A stretch of 64,000 bases of DNA from Haloferax sp. Atlit-12N (GCF_003383095.1 NZ_PSYW01000003.1:310001-374000), one strand, 5' to 3'. Positions 1 through 9,570 are shown, counted from the stretch's first letter. Notes: a model not told the origin generated them from the letters alone. Numbers and translations are program-made.

Positions 1-112
1 AAACTAAGTAATCGGTCTTCCTATCCTGTTTATCCGCGTTCGGGTCATCAACCTCGACTACGCGTTGAGGCGGACACCCACTCCGCGGGTAGACACCGAG
101 AAGATCAGATAC

Positions 113-1375
113 ATGAGCTCATCCACACGCGACACGCCTTCGAACGAACGACGTATCACCGACCTCGAAGTCATCCCGGTTGCACACACCGAACCCCCGC
201 TTCGGAACTCCTGGGGCGCACACACGAACGTCGCCGCACGGACCATCATTCGACTCACGACCGCTGACGGACAAGTCGGGATTGGCGAGACGTACGGCGA
301 CCAGAAAATCATCGACGCACTTGAGCGCGCCCGAAGTCTCGTCGAGGGAATGAACCCTCACGCTCGGAAACCGCTCGAACTCCGGCTTCAGGACCCCATG
401 ACCTACGGCGCGCTGGACACCGCGCTGTTAGACGTCATCGGCAAGGAAGTCGGCGAACCGGTGTACAATCTCCTCGGCGGGAAGGTCCGCGACGAAGTCG
501 AGTACTCCGGATACCTCTTTTACAAGTACGAAACTGAGGCCCCCGACGAGTCGCATATCGCTCCCCACGCTGTCGATTCGCCGGAAACGATGGTCGAAGA
601 GGCGCGGGCGTTCGTGGACCGCCACGGCTTTTCGACCCTCAAGATGAAAGGCGGCGTGTTAGAGCCCGACGAGGAGGTTCGCACGTTGAAACGGTTAGCT
701 GATGAGTTCGGCTCGGAGACTCCGTTCCGTATCGACCCGAACGGCGCGTGGAGCGTCGAGACGGCCTCACGCGTCGCCCGCGAACTCGAGCGTTCGGACC
801 TCCGAGTTCAGTTCCTCGAAGACCCGGTCCCGACGATGAACGCCCACGCCCGGTTGAAGCGTAACACCCCGCTGCCGGTGGCGACCAACATGTTCGTGGT
901 CGACTTCGACCAGATTGCGCCGGCGGTCCGGACTGATGCGGTGGACGTCATCTTGAGCGACCATCACTACTGGAGCGGTCTGACCGGAAACGTCCGTCTC
1001 GACGATGTCGCCGAGACGTTCGACCTCAGTGTCGGGATGCACTCGAACTCACATCTGGGTGTGAGTATGGCGGCGATGACGCACGTCGCGGCGGCCATGT
1101 CGAACCTGCAGTACGCCCCCGACACGCACTATCCGTGGATGGTCGACGATGTCGTTTCGACGCCGTTCACGTTCGAAGACGGTTCGATTCCGGTTCCTGA
1201 CGACCCCGGATTGGGCGTCGACCTCGACGAGTCGAAACTCGAACGACTAGCGGAGCGCTACGAGGAGACGGACCCGTTGGCGTACTCCGACGTCAGTTCG
1301 ATGGCTGCCGAATACGCCGCCGGCGAAAGCTCCGTGGGCCGGTCCGACTGGCTTCCGAACAAGCCTCGCTGGTAA
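113..1375 (+). CDS. gudD: Glucarate dehydratase (enolase superfamily)
   Basis: This 420-aa protein probably dehydrates D-glucarate to 5-dehydro-4-deoxyglucarate in the cytoplasm. It carries the full glucarate dehydratase residue set: K177-x-K179, metal ligands D208 (IDPNGAW), E236 and N259 (ATNM), D283 in SDHHYW and H310 in MHSNSHLG. The asparagine as third metal ligand is diagnostic of this subgroup. An in-frame TTG at 65 would add 16 residues, but the ATG at 113 matches the family N-terminus better. A TATA-like TTTAT at 29-33 would give a leader of about 55 nt. The next two pathway steps are encoded at 4608-7100 on the same strand, separated from this gene by a lipoprotein gene and a regulator. 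Function assignment is by motif and context. Confidence 0.88.
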   Translation: MSSSTRDTPSNERRITDLEVIPVAHTEPPLRNSWGAHTNVAARTIIRLTTADGQVGIGETYGDQKIIDALERARSLVEGMNPHARKPLELRLQDPMTYGALDTALLDVIGKEVGEPVYNLLGGKVRDEVEYSGYLFYKYETEAPDESHIAPHAVDSPETMVEEARAFVDRHGFSTLKMKGGVLEPDEEVRTLKRLADEFGSETPFRIDPNGAWSVETASRVARELERSDLRVQFLEDPVPTMNAHARLKRNTPLPVATNMFVVDFDQIAPAVRTDAVDVILSDHHYWSGLTGNVRLDDVAETFDLSVGMHSNSHLGVSMAAMTHVAAAMSNLQYAPDTHYPWMVDDVVSTPFTFEDGSIPVPDDPGLGVDLDESKLERLAERYEETDPLAYSDVSSMAAEYAAGESSVGRSDWLPNKPRW

Positions 1376-1560
1376 CTGTCGCCGTCGCTGTCCGTTTTCG
1401 AACTGGAGAAGACGAGACCGAAGAGAACGAGTTACCGCGACGTTCGTACCGTGTGGCTGATCATGACTGACTACGCGGGTCCGTGATGTTGGGGCAGACG
1501 CGGCAGTTCACGTCCTCGGTTAGTGAGCTACGACTGGGTCTCGTCTTCGGCTAACATTCC

Positions 1561-3030
1561 TTAGTTTTGCTCCAAGATTCCGTCGATCTTCGACTGGGCT
1601 TCGTCCAGGGCCGCTTGGGCGGTCTTGTCCTGGAGCCAGACGCTCTGGAGTTGACTGATCAGCGCGTCGTACGTCTGAATCTGCTTCGGCCACAGCTCGA
1701 CCTTGGCGATTTCGGCGTTCCGCCGGGCCTTTTCGCCGTGACGTGCGTCGGCCAGAACCTCGGTGTTCCACGCCTCTTTGTTCGCCGGGTAGTTCCCTTC
1801 CATGTCGTACTCTTGGGCGCTCGCAACCGCGCTCCGAGAGCCGTCCATGTACACCATTGCGGCTCGCTTCGCCTCCGGGGGTGCGGCACGATTGACCGCA
1901 AGGAAGTCGGTGTTCATGTAGCTGACTCGCTCGTTCCCGGCGGATTTCGGGGGCAGTGCGACGTCGTACTTGTCGGTGTCGTCGCCCCACTCCTCGTAGG
2001 CGAGTTGCATCATCCCCGGCTTGCCGACGTAGCCCGCGAGCTTCCCGCTGAGGAAGAGGTCGGCGAGTCCGCCCTCCCCGTACTGGGCCACGTTGGGGAC
2101 CAGTTCCTCGTCGATGAGCGTGCGCTGCCACTCGAGGGCTGCGACCGCCTCGTCGGAGTTCACGACGACCGTTCCGTCGCCCTGCACGAAGCTTCCTCCT
2201 CGCGACCACGTCATCAGGAGCCACGGGTAGATGGGGTAGCGGTTGCCCTTCCCCCACCACGCGAAGCCGAAGTAATCCTCACTGTGCGAACTCGCCTCTT
2301 CGCAGACCTCTCGGACGTCTTCCCAGGTCGACTCCTCCAAAAAGTCTCCCTCGAACCCGAGCTCCTTGAGCACTTTCGGACTGTAGTTGAACCAGTGTGC
2401 CTCGCTCAGCGCGACGCCGATGTAGGTGTGTTCGCCTTCGAGCGACGGGTCGATACCCGTGGTCAGCTGGTCCTTGAAGTAAGGCGGGAACAGGCCGTAC
2501 GCACTATCGTCCCACAGCTCGTCGACCGGCTCTAGCCATCCTTCCGCGACGAAGTCCATGAAGAACTCCTGCGAGATCTGCATGAGGACCGGGTTCTTCG
2601 AACCGGCTGAAAGCAGCGTCCGCATCTTCGACACGGCGTTCGTCGACGGTACCGTTACCGGCGTCGTCTCGATACCAACCTGTTCTGTGAACTTGTCCGA
2701 GAACCACTCCGTGGCCGGGTCGTTCTTCATCGAACCGAGGTTCATCCGCTCGATACCGGACGCTACCTCGTTTTCGTCGTACTCCGGCGGTGCCCACTCC
2801 TCGCCGGTGATTCGCTCCACAACCGGACTGGGCGCGTTGATGTCGAGACTCCAGTCGCCGAGTGTCCCCGCCGGCCCCGGCGTCGATCCGCTCCCGCCGT
2901 TGCCTGAACTACCTCCGTTCCCGCTGTTCCCCGAGCTCCCACCACCGAGACAACCCCCGATGGCTGTCACACCTGCAGCGCTTGTTAGACTTAGCAGTTT
3001 GCGGCGGGACAGCTTGCCATCTGGTATCAT
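1561..3030 (-). CDS. Sugar ABC transporter substrate-binding lipoprotein (family 1 SBP)
   Basis: This 489-aa protein should be an extracellular, lipid-anchored solute receptor of an ABC importer. The N-terminus has a twin-arginine motif (SRRKLLSL) followed by a lipobox (IGGC) and a Gly/Ser/Asn linker, typical of haloarchaeal lipoproteins. The body resembles family 1 (maltose/UgpB-type) binding proteins. No permease or ATPase gene adjoins it, so it is an orphan receptor that must use membrane components encoded elsewhere. The Ugp/Mal-type set at 49736-52644 is one candidate. An AT-rich TATA-like element at about 3056-3066 lies some 30 nt before the ATG. Its place between glucarate dehydratase and an IclR regulator suggests a sugar or sugar-acid ligand, but the ligand cannot be read from sequence. 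Confidence 0.8.
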   Translation of the reverse strand: MIPDGKLSRRKLLSLTSAAGVTAIGGCLGGGSSGNSGNGGSSGNGGSGSTPGPAGTLGDWSLDINAPSPVVERITGEEWAPPEYDENEVASGIERMNLGSMKNDPATEWFSDKFTEQVGIETTPVTVPSTNAVSKMRTLLSAGSKNPVLMQISQEFFMDFVAEGWLEPVDELWDDSAYGLFPPYFKDQLTTGIDPSLEGEHTYIGVALSEAHWFNYSPKVLKELGFEGDFLEESTWEDVREVCEEASSHSEDYFGFAWWGKGNRYPIYPWLLMTWSRGGSFVQGDGTVVVNSDEAVAALEWQRTLIDEELVPNVAQYGEGGLADLFLSGKLAGYVGKPGMMQLAYEEWGDDTDKYDVALPPKSAGNERVSYMNTDFLAVNRAAPPEAKRAAMVYMDGSRSAVASAQEYDMEGNYPANKEAWNTEVLADARHGEKARRNAEIAKVELWPKQIQTYDALISQLQSVWLQDKTAQAALDEAQSKIDGILEQN

Positions 3031-3656
3031 ACGGATAAATGATGATATTGTAGGGTATTAAAATTTGGTATCTCGATAAAACTACGATTTTATTGCATAT
3101 AATTTGTTTTCGCACGTGCGTCCGAAACGGCAGTCCCGCAGCCCGATGCTGCTTGGCGGTACTCGTCCGAACCTGCGCCCTCTGAATCTGGTCCTTTGGA
3201 CGATCTCGATTTGTGATTCACCGGCGGTTTGCTGTGTTCCACTATGAGTGGATCTACTGGTCTTCTACTAGTGTTCTTTCTTGGCGAACAAAACCCCAGA
3301 GCCGACTGATAAATGCGTGTGAATGTCTATCGTGGCTCTCTTTCGCATAGGAGTGACTGATAAAGGAGAGTCTTCAATTACAAACGTATTTTTGTAATTT
3401 CCATCGAGTCTCTATCGAGATTCCGCTTCTCTCCTGTGAGTGGACACCGAAATATGAGCGTAGAACGCTTGAAACAGCTAATTCTTTTCTCGCGAACGGT
3501 TTTCGCCGACAATCCACAGTTCTACTGGCAAATCATATCGTGTCTCCTCATCCGCGCCGCTGCTCATCGGTTCCACTGAGAACGGTCTGTTCGCCTCTCT
3601 ATCCGTTCTTTCTTGAAGAACAACTGTTATGATGCTCGACGGTGAACGCTGTCAGT
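3031..3656. other. Long AT-rich intergenic region between lipoprotein and IclR genes
   Basis: About 600 nt without a credible gene. It holds the promoter of the lipoprotein gene on the left (minus-strand TTTTAATA near 3056-3066). It also holds the promoter of the IclR gene on the right (TTAT near 3627-3630, about 29 nt before the ATG at 3657). A small inverted repeat, TCCACT/AGTGGA, lies at 3238-3252, and a stronger one at 3376-3399 is listed separately. The size of the gap is compatible with divergent regulation. Confidence 0.5.
3376..3399. promoter_or_regulatory. Inverted repeat, candidate operator
   Basis: Perfect 9-bp arms AATTACAAA (3376-3384) and TTTGTAATT (3391-3399) flank a 6-bp spacer. 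It sits in the long divergent gap between the lipoprotein gene and an IclR-family regulator gene. IclR proteins bind such palindromes, so autoregulation is plausible. A related half-site (ATTACA) occurs in the inverted repeat upstream of the pectate lyase at 44179. Confidence 0.4.
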
Positions 3657-4421
3657 ATGGGGCGTAGCAGCTCAAGAACAATCGGGACATTGGAAAATGC
3701 GTGTCGTATTATCGGCGTTCTCCGCGAGACCGAGGGTGCCGGCGTGACAGAAATCGCCGACGAACTCGACTTCGCCAAGAGCGCCGTTCACGGGCATCTG
3801 GCGACGCTTCGAAGCGAGGGGTTCGTCGTAAAAGACGACCACACGTACCGGCTGAGCCTTCGGTTCCTCCAGATCGCTGAGGAAGTGAAAAACTACACCG
3901 CGGACCACACCATCGTCAAGGAAGAACTCGCGCAACTCGCTGAAGCCACCGGCGAGGTCGTCCACTTCGGGACCGAAGAGCAGGGTCGCGTCGTGTATCT
4001 TGCAAAGGTGCGGGGAAACGTCGCCGTCGAAACCGCGTCGAAGGTTGGCAACCGAATGCCAATGCATTCCACCTCTCTCGGAAAGGCCATCCTCGCCGAG
4101 ATGCCGTCGGAACGCCGCGACGAGATCATCGAGCGACACGAGTTAACCAAGGAGACCGACCGAACGATAACCGACCCGGATGCGCTCAGAGCGGACCTCG
4201 AAGAGACCCGGGAACGAGGGTATTCGATCGACGACGAGGAGAACATCCGCGGCGTTCGGTGTATCGGCATGGTCGTGTCCGCCCCCGACGGTGAGGTCAT
4301 GGGCGCGCTGAGTATCTCCGGACCCTCGAAGCGAATGACCGACAAACGGATGCGCGACGAGCTTTACGAGCAGGTCGCGCAGTCGGCCAACGTCATCGAG
4401 GTTAACTCCCGATACTCTTGA
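3657..4421 (+). CDS. IclR family transcriptional regulator
   Basis: This 254-aa protein has an N-terminal winged helix (GVTEIADELDFAKSAVHGHLATL) and a C-terminal IclR effector-binding domain with the typical segment around 'STSLGKAILAEMP'. A GTG at 3642 would add five residues. I prefer the ATG at 3657 because a TATA-like TTAT lies about 29 nt upstream, the usual leaderless spacing. It precedes the semialdehyde dehydrogenase and DapA-family genes and probably senses a sugar acid or a pathway intermediate. A second IclR gene at 47569 flanks the other end of the pectin region. Confidence 0.88.
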   Translation: MGRSSSRTIGTLENACRIIGVLRETEGAGVTEIADELDFAKSAVHGHLATLRSEGFVVKDDHTYRLSLRFLQIAEEVKNYTADHTIVKEELAQLAEATGEVVHFGTEEQGRVVYLAKVRGNVAVETASKVGNRMPMHSTSLGKAILAEMPSERRDEIIERHELTKETDRTITDPDALRADLEETRERGYSIDDEENIRGVRCIGMVVSAPDGEVMGALSISGPSKRMTDKRMRDELYEQVAQSANVIEVNSRYS

Positions 4422-4607
4422 AGACCCGTCTGTTGCCGCTCGAGCGGTGAGTCACCCTCGCGCCCCAGTCCGTGTTTGGGGGCTCGGTCGTCCCCGCGCG
4501 ACTGATTCAACCCCGGTCGGCCGATGGGCGGTTCGCTCGACGAAAACGGGGCTCACGGCCGGTCCACCAAAACATTGGTAATCGGGGCTGGCGAACTAGC
4601 GGCCGCC

Positions 4608-6059
4608 ATGGAACAAGCCTTTGGCAACTTCGTCAATGGAGAGTGGGTCGACGCTGAATCCGGCGACACGTTCGAGGTAGTGAACCCCGCGGACACTACC
4701 GATGTCGTCGCTCGATTTCAGCGCTCGACCGCCGCGGACGCCGAAGATGCAATCGAGGCGGCCATCGCTGCACAGCACGAGTGGGCGAATCGACCCGGTC
4801 CGGAGCGCGGCGCGATCCTGAATCGTGCTTCTCAGGAACTCGCATCGCGGAAGGAGGAGGCGACCGAGATGCTCGTTCGTGAGGAGGGGAAAGCCCGGTC
4901 CGAGGCGGCCGGTGAGGTACAGCGCGCTATCGACATCTTCGCGTACTACGCGCAGAAATCGCTCGACCTCGGCGGCGTGGTCAAATCTCCGAGCGGGCGA
5001 AACAAGGAGTTATCTACCAAGCGAGAACCGCTCGGCACCGTCAGCATCATCACGCCGTGGAACTACCCGATTGCGATTCCGGCGTGGAAGCTCGCCCCGG
5101 CGCTCGCCGCCGGCAACACCGTCGTCGCCAAACCCGCGTCGGAAGCACCTAACTCCACGCGGATACTCGTCGAGTGTCTCGCCGAGGCCGGGCTTCCGGA
5201 CGGCGTCGTGAACTTCGTCACCGGGCCGGGAAGCGAACTCGGCGCTCCGCTGACCACGCACTCGGAGATCGACGCGGTCTCGTTCACCGGGAGTACGTCG
5301 GTCGGGACCAGCGTCGCGCAAGCCGCCTCTGAGGGGCTCAAACGCGTTCAATGCGAGATGGGCGGGAAGAACCCGACCGTCGTCATGCCGAGCGCCGACA
5401 TCGTCGAGGCGGTCGAAATCCTCGGCGTCGGCGCGTTCGGGACGACCGGACAGTCCTGTACCGCCGCCTCCCGCGCCATCGTCCACGAGGACGTCTACGA
5501 CGAGTTCGTCGATGCGATGGTGGAGTACGCCGAGGATATCGTGGTCGGTCCGGGTCTCGACGACCCAGACGTCGGACCGCACGTCTCGCAGGGAGAACTC
5601 GATTCGACGCTGGAATACATCGATATCGGTGTGGACGAGGGCGCGACGCTCGAAACCGGTGGCGAACGACTCGCCGACGGCGAGTATGACGACGGATACT
5701 ACGTGCGTCCCGCGGTCTTCTCGGACGTAGATAACGACATGCGAATCGCACAGGAAGAGATATTCGGTCCCGTCCTCTCGGTCATCGAGGCGAGCGACTT
5801 CGAGGACGCGCTCGAACTGGCGAACGACGTCGAGTTCGGGCTCTCGGCGAGCATCGTGACGCAAGACCTGACCGAAGCGAACGAGTTCCTCGACCGAATC
5901 GAGGCCGGCGTCGCCAAAGTCAATGAGAAAACGACCGGCCTCGAACTCCACGTCCCCTTCGGGGGGTACAAGCAGTCGTCTACGAACACGTACCGCGAGC
6001 AGGGCGATGCGGGCCTCGACTTTTTCACCGCCACGAAGACCATCTACCGGAACTACTGA
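4608..6059 (+). CDS. 2,5-dioxovalerate (2-oxoglutarate semialdehyde) dehydrogenase, ALDH family
   Basis: This 483-aa protein is an NAD(P)-dependent aldehyde dehydrogenase. The catalytic set is intact: N152 in PWNYP, K175 in AKP, the FTGSTSVG turn, E250 in EMGGKN and the nucleophile C284 in GQSCTA. Its place directly before a DapA-family dehydratase and near glucarate dehydratase points to oxidation of 2-oxoglutarate semialdehyde to 2-oxoglutarate, the last step of oxidative glucarate and pentose pathways. An upstream in-frame start at 4524 would add 28 non-conserved residues. The ATG at 4608 begins at the normal ALDH N-terminus. Substrate is inferred from context. Confidence 0.88.
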   Translation: MEQAFGNFVNGEWVDAESGDTFEVVNPADTTDVVARFQRSTAADAEDAIEAAIAAQHEWANRPGPERGAILNRASQELASRKEEATEMLVREEGKARSEAAGEVQRAIDIFAYYAQKSLDLGGVVKSPSGRNKELSTKREPLGTVSIITPWNYPIAIPAWKLAPALAAGNTVVAKPASEAPNSTRILVECLAEAGLPDGVVNFVTGPGSELGAPLTTHSEIDAVSFTGSTSVGTSVAQAASEGLKRVQCEMGGKNPTVVMPSADIVEAVEILGVGAFGTTGQSCTAASRAIVHEDVYDEFVDAMVEYAEDIVVGPGLDDPDVGPHVSQGELDSTLEYIDIGVDEGATLETGGERLADGEYDDGYYVRPAVFSDVDNDMRIAQEEIFGPVLSVIEASDFEDALELANDVEFGLSASIVTQDLTEANEFLDRIEAGVAKVNEKTTGLELHVPFGGYKQSSTNTYREQGDAGLDFFTATKTIYRNY

Positions 6060-6161
6060 GCGGTTCATACAGCCGGTATTTTTTGAGTTCAAGCGCCCGA
6101 TGCCGTGCGAATCGTTCACTAGACGGTGGATTTATGCTCTGCTACGCTCACATCCGAACTG

Positions 6162-7100
6162 ATGCCGTTAGCAGAAACTGCGGTTATGGAGCGACTGCGG
6201 GGTGTCGCCGCCGGACTCCTGACACCGTTCGACGAGCGTGGTGATGTCGACTACTCGAAACTCGAGGGAAACGCGCGGTCACTTTACGATAGCGGCCTGC
6301 GTACGTTCCTCGCGTCGGCGAACATCAGCGAGTATCACTCGCTCACTCAGGGCGAGCGGATCAAATCGACCGAGACGAGCATCGATGCGTTACCCTCGGA
6401 CGCCTGTGCTCTCGCCGGTGTCGGCGGTCCAACGACCGAGGCGCAAGAACTCATCGACGCCTACGATCGTCTCGGCGTTGACGGACATATGGTGATGCCG
6501 CCGGACCACACGTACGTCCACGAGCGCGGCCTGCTGTCCTACTTCGAGGAACTCGCGTCCGTGACCGAGACGCCGTTCGTACCGTACGTCCGTGGGTTCG
6601 ACCCCTCAGTCTCGTTCCTGGCGGACCTCACGCGAATCGAGAACGTCGTCGGTATCAAGTACGCGCTGAAAGACCCCGTCAAACTCGGTGCCGCAGTCAG
6701 CGCTGGCTTGGACGACGTGGTCTGGGTGAACGGCCTCGCGGAACCGTATGCTGTCAGTTACTGGAACGAGGGCATCGAAGGGTTTTCCGCGGGCGTGAGC
6801 AACTTCCGGCCGGAAGTCGGCCTCGCACTATTTGACGCGCTCACCGAGGAGAACTGGGAGCGCGCCCGGGAGCTTCGGAACATCTGTTTGCCCTACCAGA
6901 ACTTCCGCGACCGGACCGGACAGAACAACAGCCTCGACGGGGCCATCAGCGTCCCGGCGGTGAAAAAGGGACTCGAACTCGCGGGTCTTCACGGTGGGGA
7001 CGTCCGCGAGCCGATCCGCCCGCTTTCGTCCGAAGACGAGGCGGAAGCCGAGGAGATATACCAGCAGTTAGACGACGATATCGCCCGCCTCATCGACTGA
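6162..7100 (+). CDS. 5-dehydro-4-deoxyglucarate dehydratase-like, DapA/NAL family
   Basis: This 312-aa (beta/alpha)8 protein belongs to the dihydrodipicolinate synthase / N-acetylneuraminate lyase family. The Schiff-base lysine is K166 in GIKYA, with a conserved tyrosine at Y142 (PYVRG). Between glucarate dehydratase and semialdehyde dehydrogenase, the expected reaction is decarboxylating dehydration of 5-dehydro-4-deoxyglucarate to 2-oxoglutarate semialdehyde. Aldolase activity on 2-keto-3-deoxy sugar acids is the alternative. The ATG at 6162 is chosen because TTTATG at 6131-6136 gives leaderless spacing and the paralogue at 11918 also begins MPLAE. The paralogue is strikingly similar, especially over the last 100 residues. 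Confidence 0.82.
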   Translation: MPLAETAVMERLRGVAAGLLTPFDERGDVDYSKLEGNARSLYDSGLRTFLASANISEYHSLTQGERIKSTETSIDALPSDACALAGVGGPTTEAQELIDAYDRLGVDGHMVMPPDHTYVHERGLLSYFEELASVTETPFVPYVRGFDPSVSFLADLTRIENVVGIKYALKDPVKLGAAVSAGLDDVVWVNGLAEPYAVSYWNEGIEGFSAGVSNFRPEVGLALFDALTEENWERARELRNICLPYQNFRDRTGQNNSLDGAISVPAVKKGLELAGLHGGDVREPIRPLSSEDEAEAEEIYQQLDDDIARLID

Positions 7101-7198
7101 CGCGACTTGCGTCTCGAGTACCGCTGGTTTCCGTTCGTGTGGGATACCGCTCGGATTCCACACTCTCTCAATCCGAACTGTGTGGTGTCGTGAGGCGG

Positions 7199-7206
7199 TT
7201 TTTTTT
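7199..7206 (+). terminator. T-run terminator
   Basis: Eight consecutive T residues about 100 nt after the DapA-family stop codon, in the gap between convergent genes. Archaeal termination commonly uses such T-runs. Confidence 0.45.
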
Positions 7207-7240
7207 AGCGCTTCTATGAGAATAGTCGCTAGCAGGGCGG

Positions 7241-8308
7241 TTAGTGCCTGTTCCGAACGGTGTCGACGACGCCGCGGAGGTACCCGATGGTGAAGCCACG
7301 CGCTCGGTGCCGCCAGTCGTCGTCACCTTCCATCTTCGGGACGTGGTCGGGGATGACGGCACCCTGATAGCCGACCTCGTCGAGTGTTTCGACGGCCTCG
7401 ACCGTGTTGAAGTTCCCCTCGTCGACGAACGTCTCGTTGAACTTCGGAACCGTCCCGACGACGTCGCGGAAGTGGATGAACACGATCTGGTCGCGTTCGG
7501 CGAACCGACGAAGGACCTCCGTAACGTCTTCTCCCATCTGAGAGAAGCAGCCGAGACAGAGTTTGAGGCCGTGATTATCGCTCGGCACGTGTTCCATCGC
7601 GCGCTCGAAGTTCTCCACGTTGCGGAACAACCGCGGGATGCCGCCCACCGATTCGAGCACCGGCGGGTCGACAGGGTGGAGCGCCATCCGAACGCCCGCC
7701 TCCTCGGCGACCGGAATCACTTCTTCCAAAAACGCCTCATAGTTGGCCCAGAACTCCTCTTCCTCGTAAGCGCGGTCGAGTCCGGGCGCGAGTTCGTCGG
7801 GGTCGTCGAGTTCGTCGAGGTCGAACGCAGTGCCTTCGGCACCGCCGCGGAGTTCGACCGGCGTGGTCCGCATGGGCACGACGCCCCGCGGGTTCCACTG
7901 GTAGCCGAGAATCGGGATATCTGCCTCGCCGAGGTTGCGGAGAAGCGTCTTTATCTGTTCGAGGGCTTCCTCCTCGCCCTCTCGGCCGAACATGATGTCG
8001 CCGTAGAGCGAGTACGGGAGCGATTGAATGCCCGTGAGTCGCAGGCCGTGGGACTCGACCTGCTCCCGTGCGGCTCTGAGTTCGGCAGTCGAAGGAATCG
8101 AGTCGCGACCGACCGCGACGGTGTCGCTGCCGTCTCGGTCGTTGAATTCGTCGGGTTCCTCGTCGGTGTCGGCGTGGTCGACGAAGATGTCGGTTGCACC
8201 CAGTTGTCGGATGTACTTGAGTCGGTGGTCGGAGAGCGTTCGGGTTCGCACGCCGACCCGGATATCGCTGTCAGTCTCTGTACTAACCTCTGGTACACTC
8301 GTGGCCAT
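7241..8308 (-). CDS. uxuA: D-mannonate dehydratase
   Basis: This 355-aa TIM-barrel protein dehydrates D-mannonate to 2-keto-3-deoxygluconate, a step of the glucuronate branch of hexuronate catabolism. The family's metal-site residues are visible: H211 in MALHPVDPP, C251 in the LCLGCFSQMG segment, H279 in FIHFRDV and D321 in PDHVPKM. A strong minus-strand TATA (TTTTATAT, 8333-8340) lies about 29 nt before the ATG. It is the last gene of a minus-strand set with a ThuA-like gene, a 646-aa gene and a DapA-family gene. The gap upstream contains one copy of a 17-bp palindrome repeated nearby. Confidence 0.92.
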   Translation of the reverse strand: MATSVPEVSTETDSDIRVGVRTRTLSDHRLKYIRQLGATDIFVDHADTDEEPDEFNDRDGSDTVAVGRDSIPSTAELRAAREQVESHGLRLTGIQSLPYSLYGDIMFGREGEEEALEQIKTLLRNLGEADIPILGYQWNPRGVVPMRTTPVELRGGAEGTAFDLDELDDPDELAPGLDRAYEEEEFWANYEAFLEEVIPVAEEAGVRMALHPVDPPVLESVGGIPRLFRNVENFERAMEHVPSDNHGLKLCLGCFSQMGEDVTEVLRRFAERDQIVFIHFRDVVGTVPKFNETFVDEGNFNTVEAVETLDEVGYQGAVIPDHVPKMEGDDDWRHRARGFTIGYLRGVVDTVRNRH

Positions 8309-8331
8309 ACCGGTAGTATCCGACCTATGGA

Positions 8332-8340
8332 GATATAAAA
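8332..8340 (-). promoter_or_regulatory. TATA-like promoter of uxuA
   Basis: Minus-strand GATTTTATA ends the AT-rich stretch about 29 nt before the uxuA ATG, the position expected for a leaderless haloarchaeal transcript. Confidence 0.55.
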
Positions 8341-8502
8341 TCGGGGGTCGGACCAGTTACGTCCGCTTTCCTACAGCGGTAACGAGGCAGTACCGCTGGG
8401 GACAAACGACTGGTGGACAACCATCTCAGAGACGGTCGTTTCGGGCACCGCCGTGCGAGAACTTCTCTGGCTTTCGAGGCCGAACCGTGACGCGTCGAAA
8501 CT

Positions 8503-8519
8503 GTTCCCGAAAGGGGAAC
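8503..8519. promoter_or_regulatory. 17-bp palindrome GTTCCC-N5-GGGAAC, copy 1
   Basis: Perfect 6-bp arms with a 5-bp spacer (GAAAG), located between the ThuA-like stop codon and the uxuA start, 195 nt upstream of the uxuA ATG. Further copies are at 9346, 9554, 9681 and, with one mismatch, 38418. All are intergenic, which argues for an operator. Confidence 0.55.
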
Positions 8520-8547
8520 GTGGATTACCTAATCCTCCCGAGTTTCC

Positions 8548-9270
8548 TCATTCCCCGACGGGTTCGAGCGGGTCGGTCTTTCCCCACCGCGCCGACGCGC
8601 CCTCGGTCGGGGCCGCCCACTCGACGGCGTTGTCGATGACTTGTTTGACCTCGTCCTGGTGGAAGATGGGGTACTCCTCGTGGCCCGGACGGAAGGCGAA
8701 GATTCGCCCGCGGCCGCGGCGGTAGCAGACGCCCGAGCGGAACACGTCGCCGCCCTCGAACCACGAGATGAAGACGGTTCTGTCGGGTTCCGGGATGTCG
8801 TAGGGCTCGCCGTAGGTCTCCGTCGCCGGGATGACGAACTGTTCGTCGAGGCCGTCGGCGATGGGATGGCCGGGGTCCGCGACCCAGACGCGTTCGCGCT
8901 CGCCGCCGTGGCGGTATTTGATGTTGCAGGTCGTGCCCATCAGCCGCGTGAACGGCTTCGAGTTCTTCCCCGAGTGCAGCGGGATGAAGCCCATCCCCTC
9001 GTGGACGCGGTCGACGACGCGCTCGGCGACAGCGTCTGTCACCTCGTCGTTGGCGCAGTGGGACCACCAGACCAACACGTCCGTCGCGTTCAGCGTCTCC
9101 TCGTCTAAGCCGTGTTCGGGTTCCTGTAGCGTCGCCGTTCGCACCTCGCGGTCCGGTCCCTCCAGATGCTCCGCGATGGTTCCGTGGATTCCCTTCGGAT
9201 ACCGCTCTGCTACGGCCGGTTCCTCCCGTTCGTGGACGTTCTCGTTCCAGACAGTGACTCGTGTCGGCAT
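8548..9270 (-). CDS. ThuA-like trehalose-utilisation family protein
   Basis: This 240-aa cytoplasmic protein has the class I glutamine-amidotransferase-like fold of the ThuA family ([10 protein letters not shown] start, [56 protein letters not shown]). ThuA homologues are linked to disaccharide or sugar-derivative catabolism, but their reaction is not settled. The ATG at 9270 is chosen over an upstream in-frame start because ThuA homology begins there and a TATA-like GATAAATT (9294-9301) lies 27 nt away. Three copies of the GTTCCC palindrome lie upstream at 76-411 nt. A second ThuA-type gene is at 20228. Confidence 0.8.
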   Translation of the reverse strand: MPTRVTVWNENVHEREEPAVAERYPKGIHGTIAEHLEGPDREVRTATLQEPEHGLDEETLNATDVLVWWSHCANDEVTDAVAERVVDRVHEGMGFIPLHSGKNSKPFTRLMGTTCNIKYRHGGERERVWVADPGHPIADGLDEQFVIPATETYGEPYDIPEPDRTVFISWFEGGDVFRSGVCYRRGRGRIFAFRPGHEEYPIFHQDEVKQVIDNAVEWAAPTEGASARWGKTDPLEPVGE

Positions 9271-9345
9271 GCGCCATAGTGTCCGCCCCCGTTGATAAAT
9301 TCTCTCACCACGCGTGACTGCGGTCTTCGTCAACGCGTAAAATGC

Positions 9346-9362
9346 GTTCCCTTGACGGGAAC
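9346..9362. promoter_or_regulatory. 17-bp palindrome GTTCCC-N5-GGGAAC, copy 2
   Basis: Perfect arms with spacer TTGAC, 76 nt upstream of the ThuA-like ATG and about 45 nt upstream of its TATA element. That position fits an activator or an upstream repressor site. Confidence 0.55.
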
Positions 9363-9553
9363 AACGCTTAATGAGCAAGAAGAACGGCTATCGACGACGA
9401 ATATGGCACTTCTGTTTTCGTAGTTGCTGAAATCCGAAAACCCAACCCAATTTCTCGGCCCGATTGCGTTACAGAAATACGACTGTAATATCTATCTGAT
9501 GAGTGCCTCCGACGGCTCTCGACCCGGACTCACCGGATACTTCCTGATTAATA

Positions 9554-9570
9554 ATTCCCAACACGGGAAC
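9554..9570. promoter_or_regulatory. 17-bp palindrome, copy 3 (one mismatch)
   Basis: ATTCCC and GGGAAC flank AACAC. It lies in the same 493-nt gap as copies 2 and 4, where no credible gene is visible. Confidence 0.45.
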
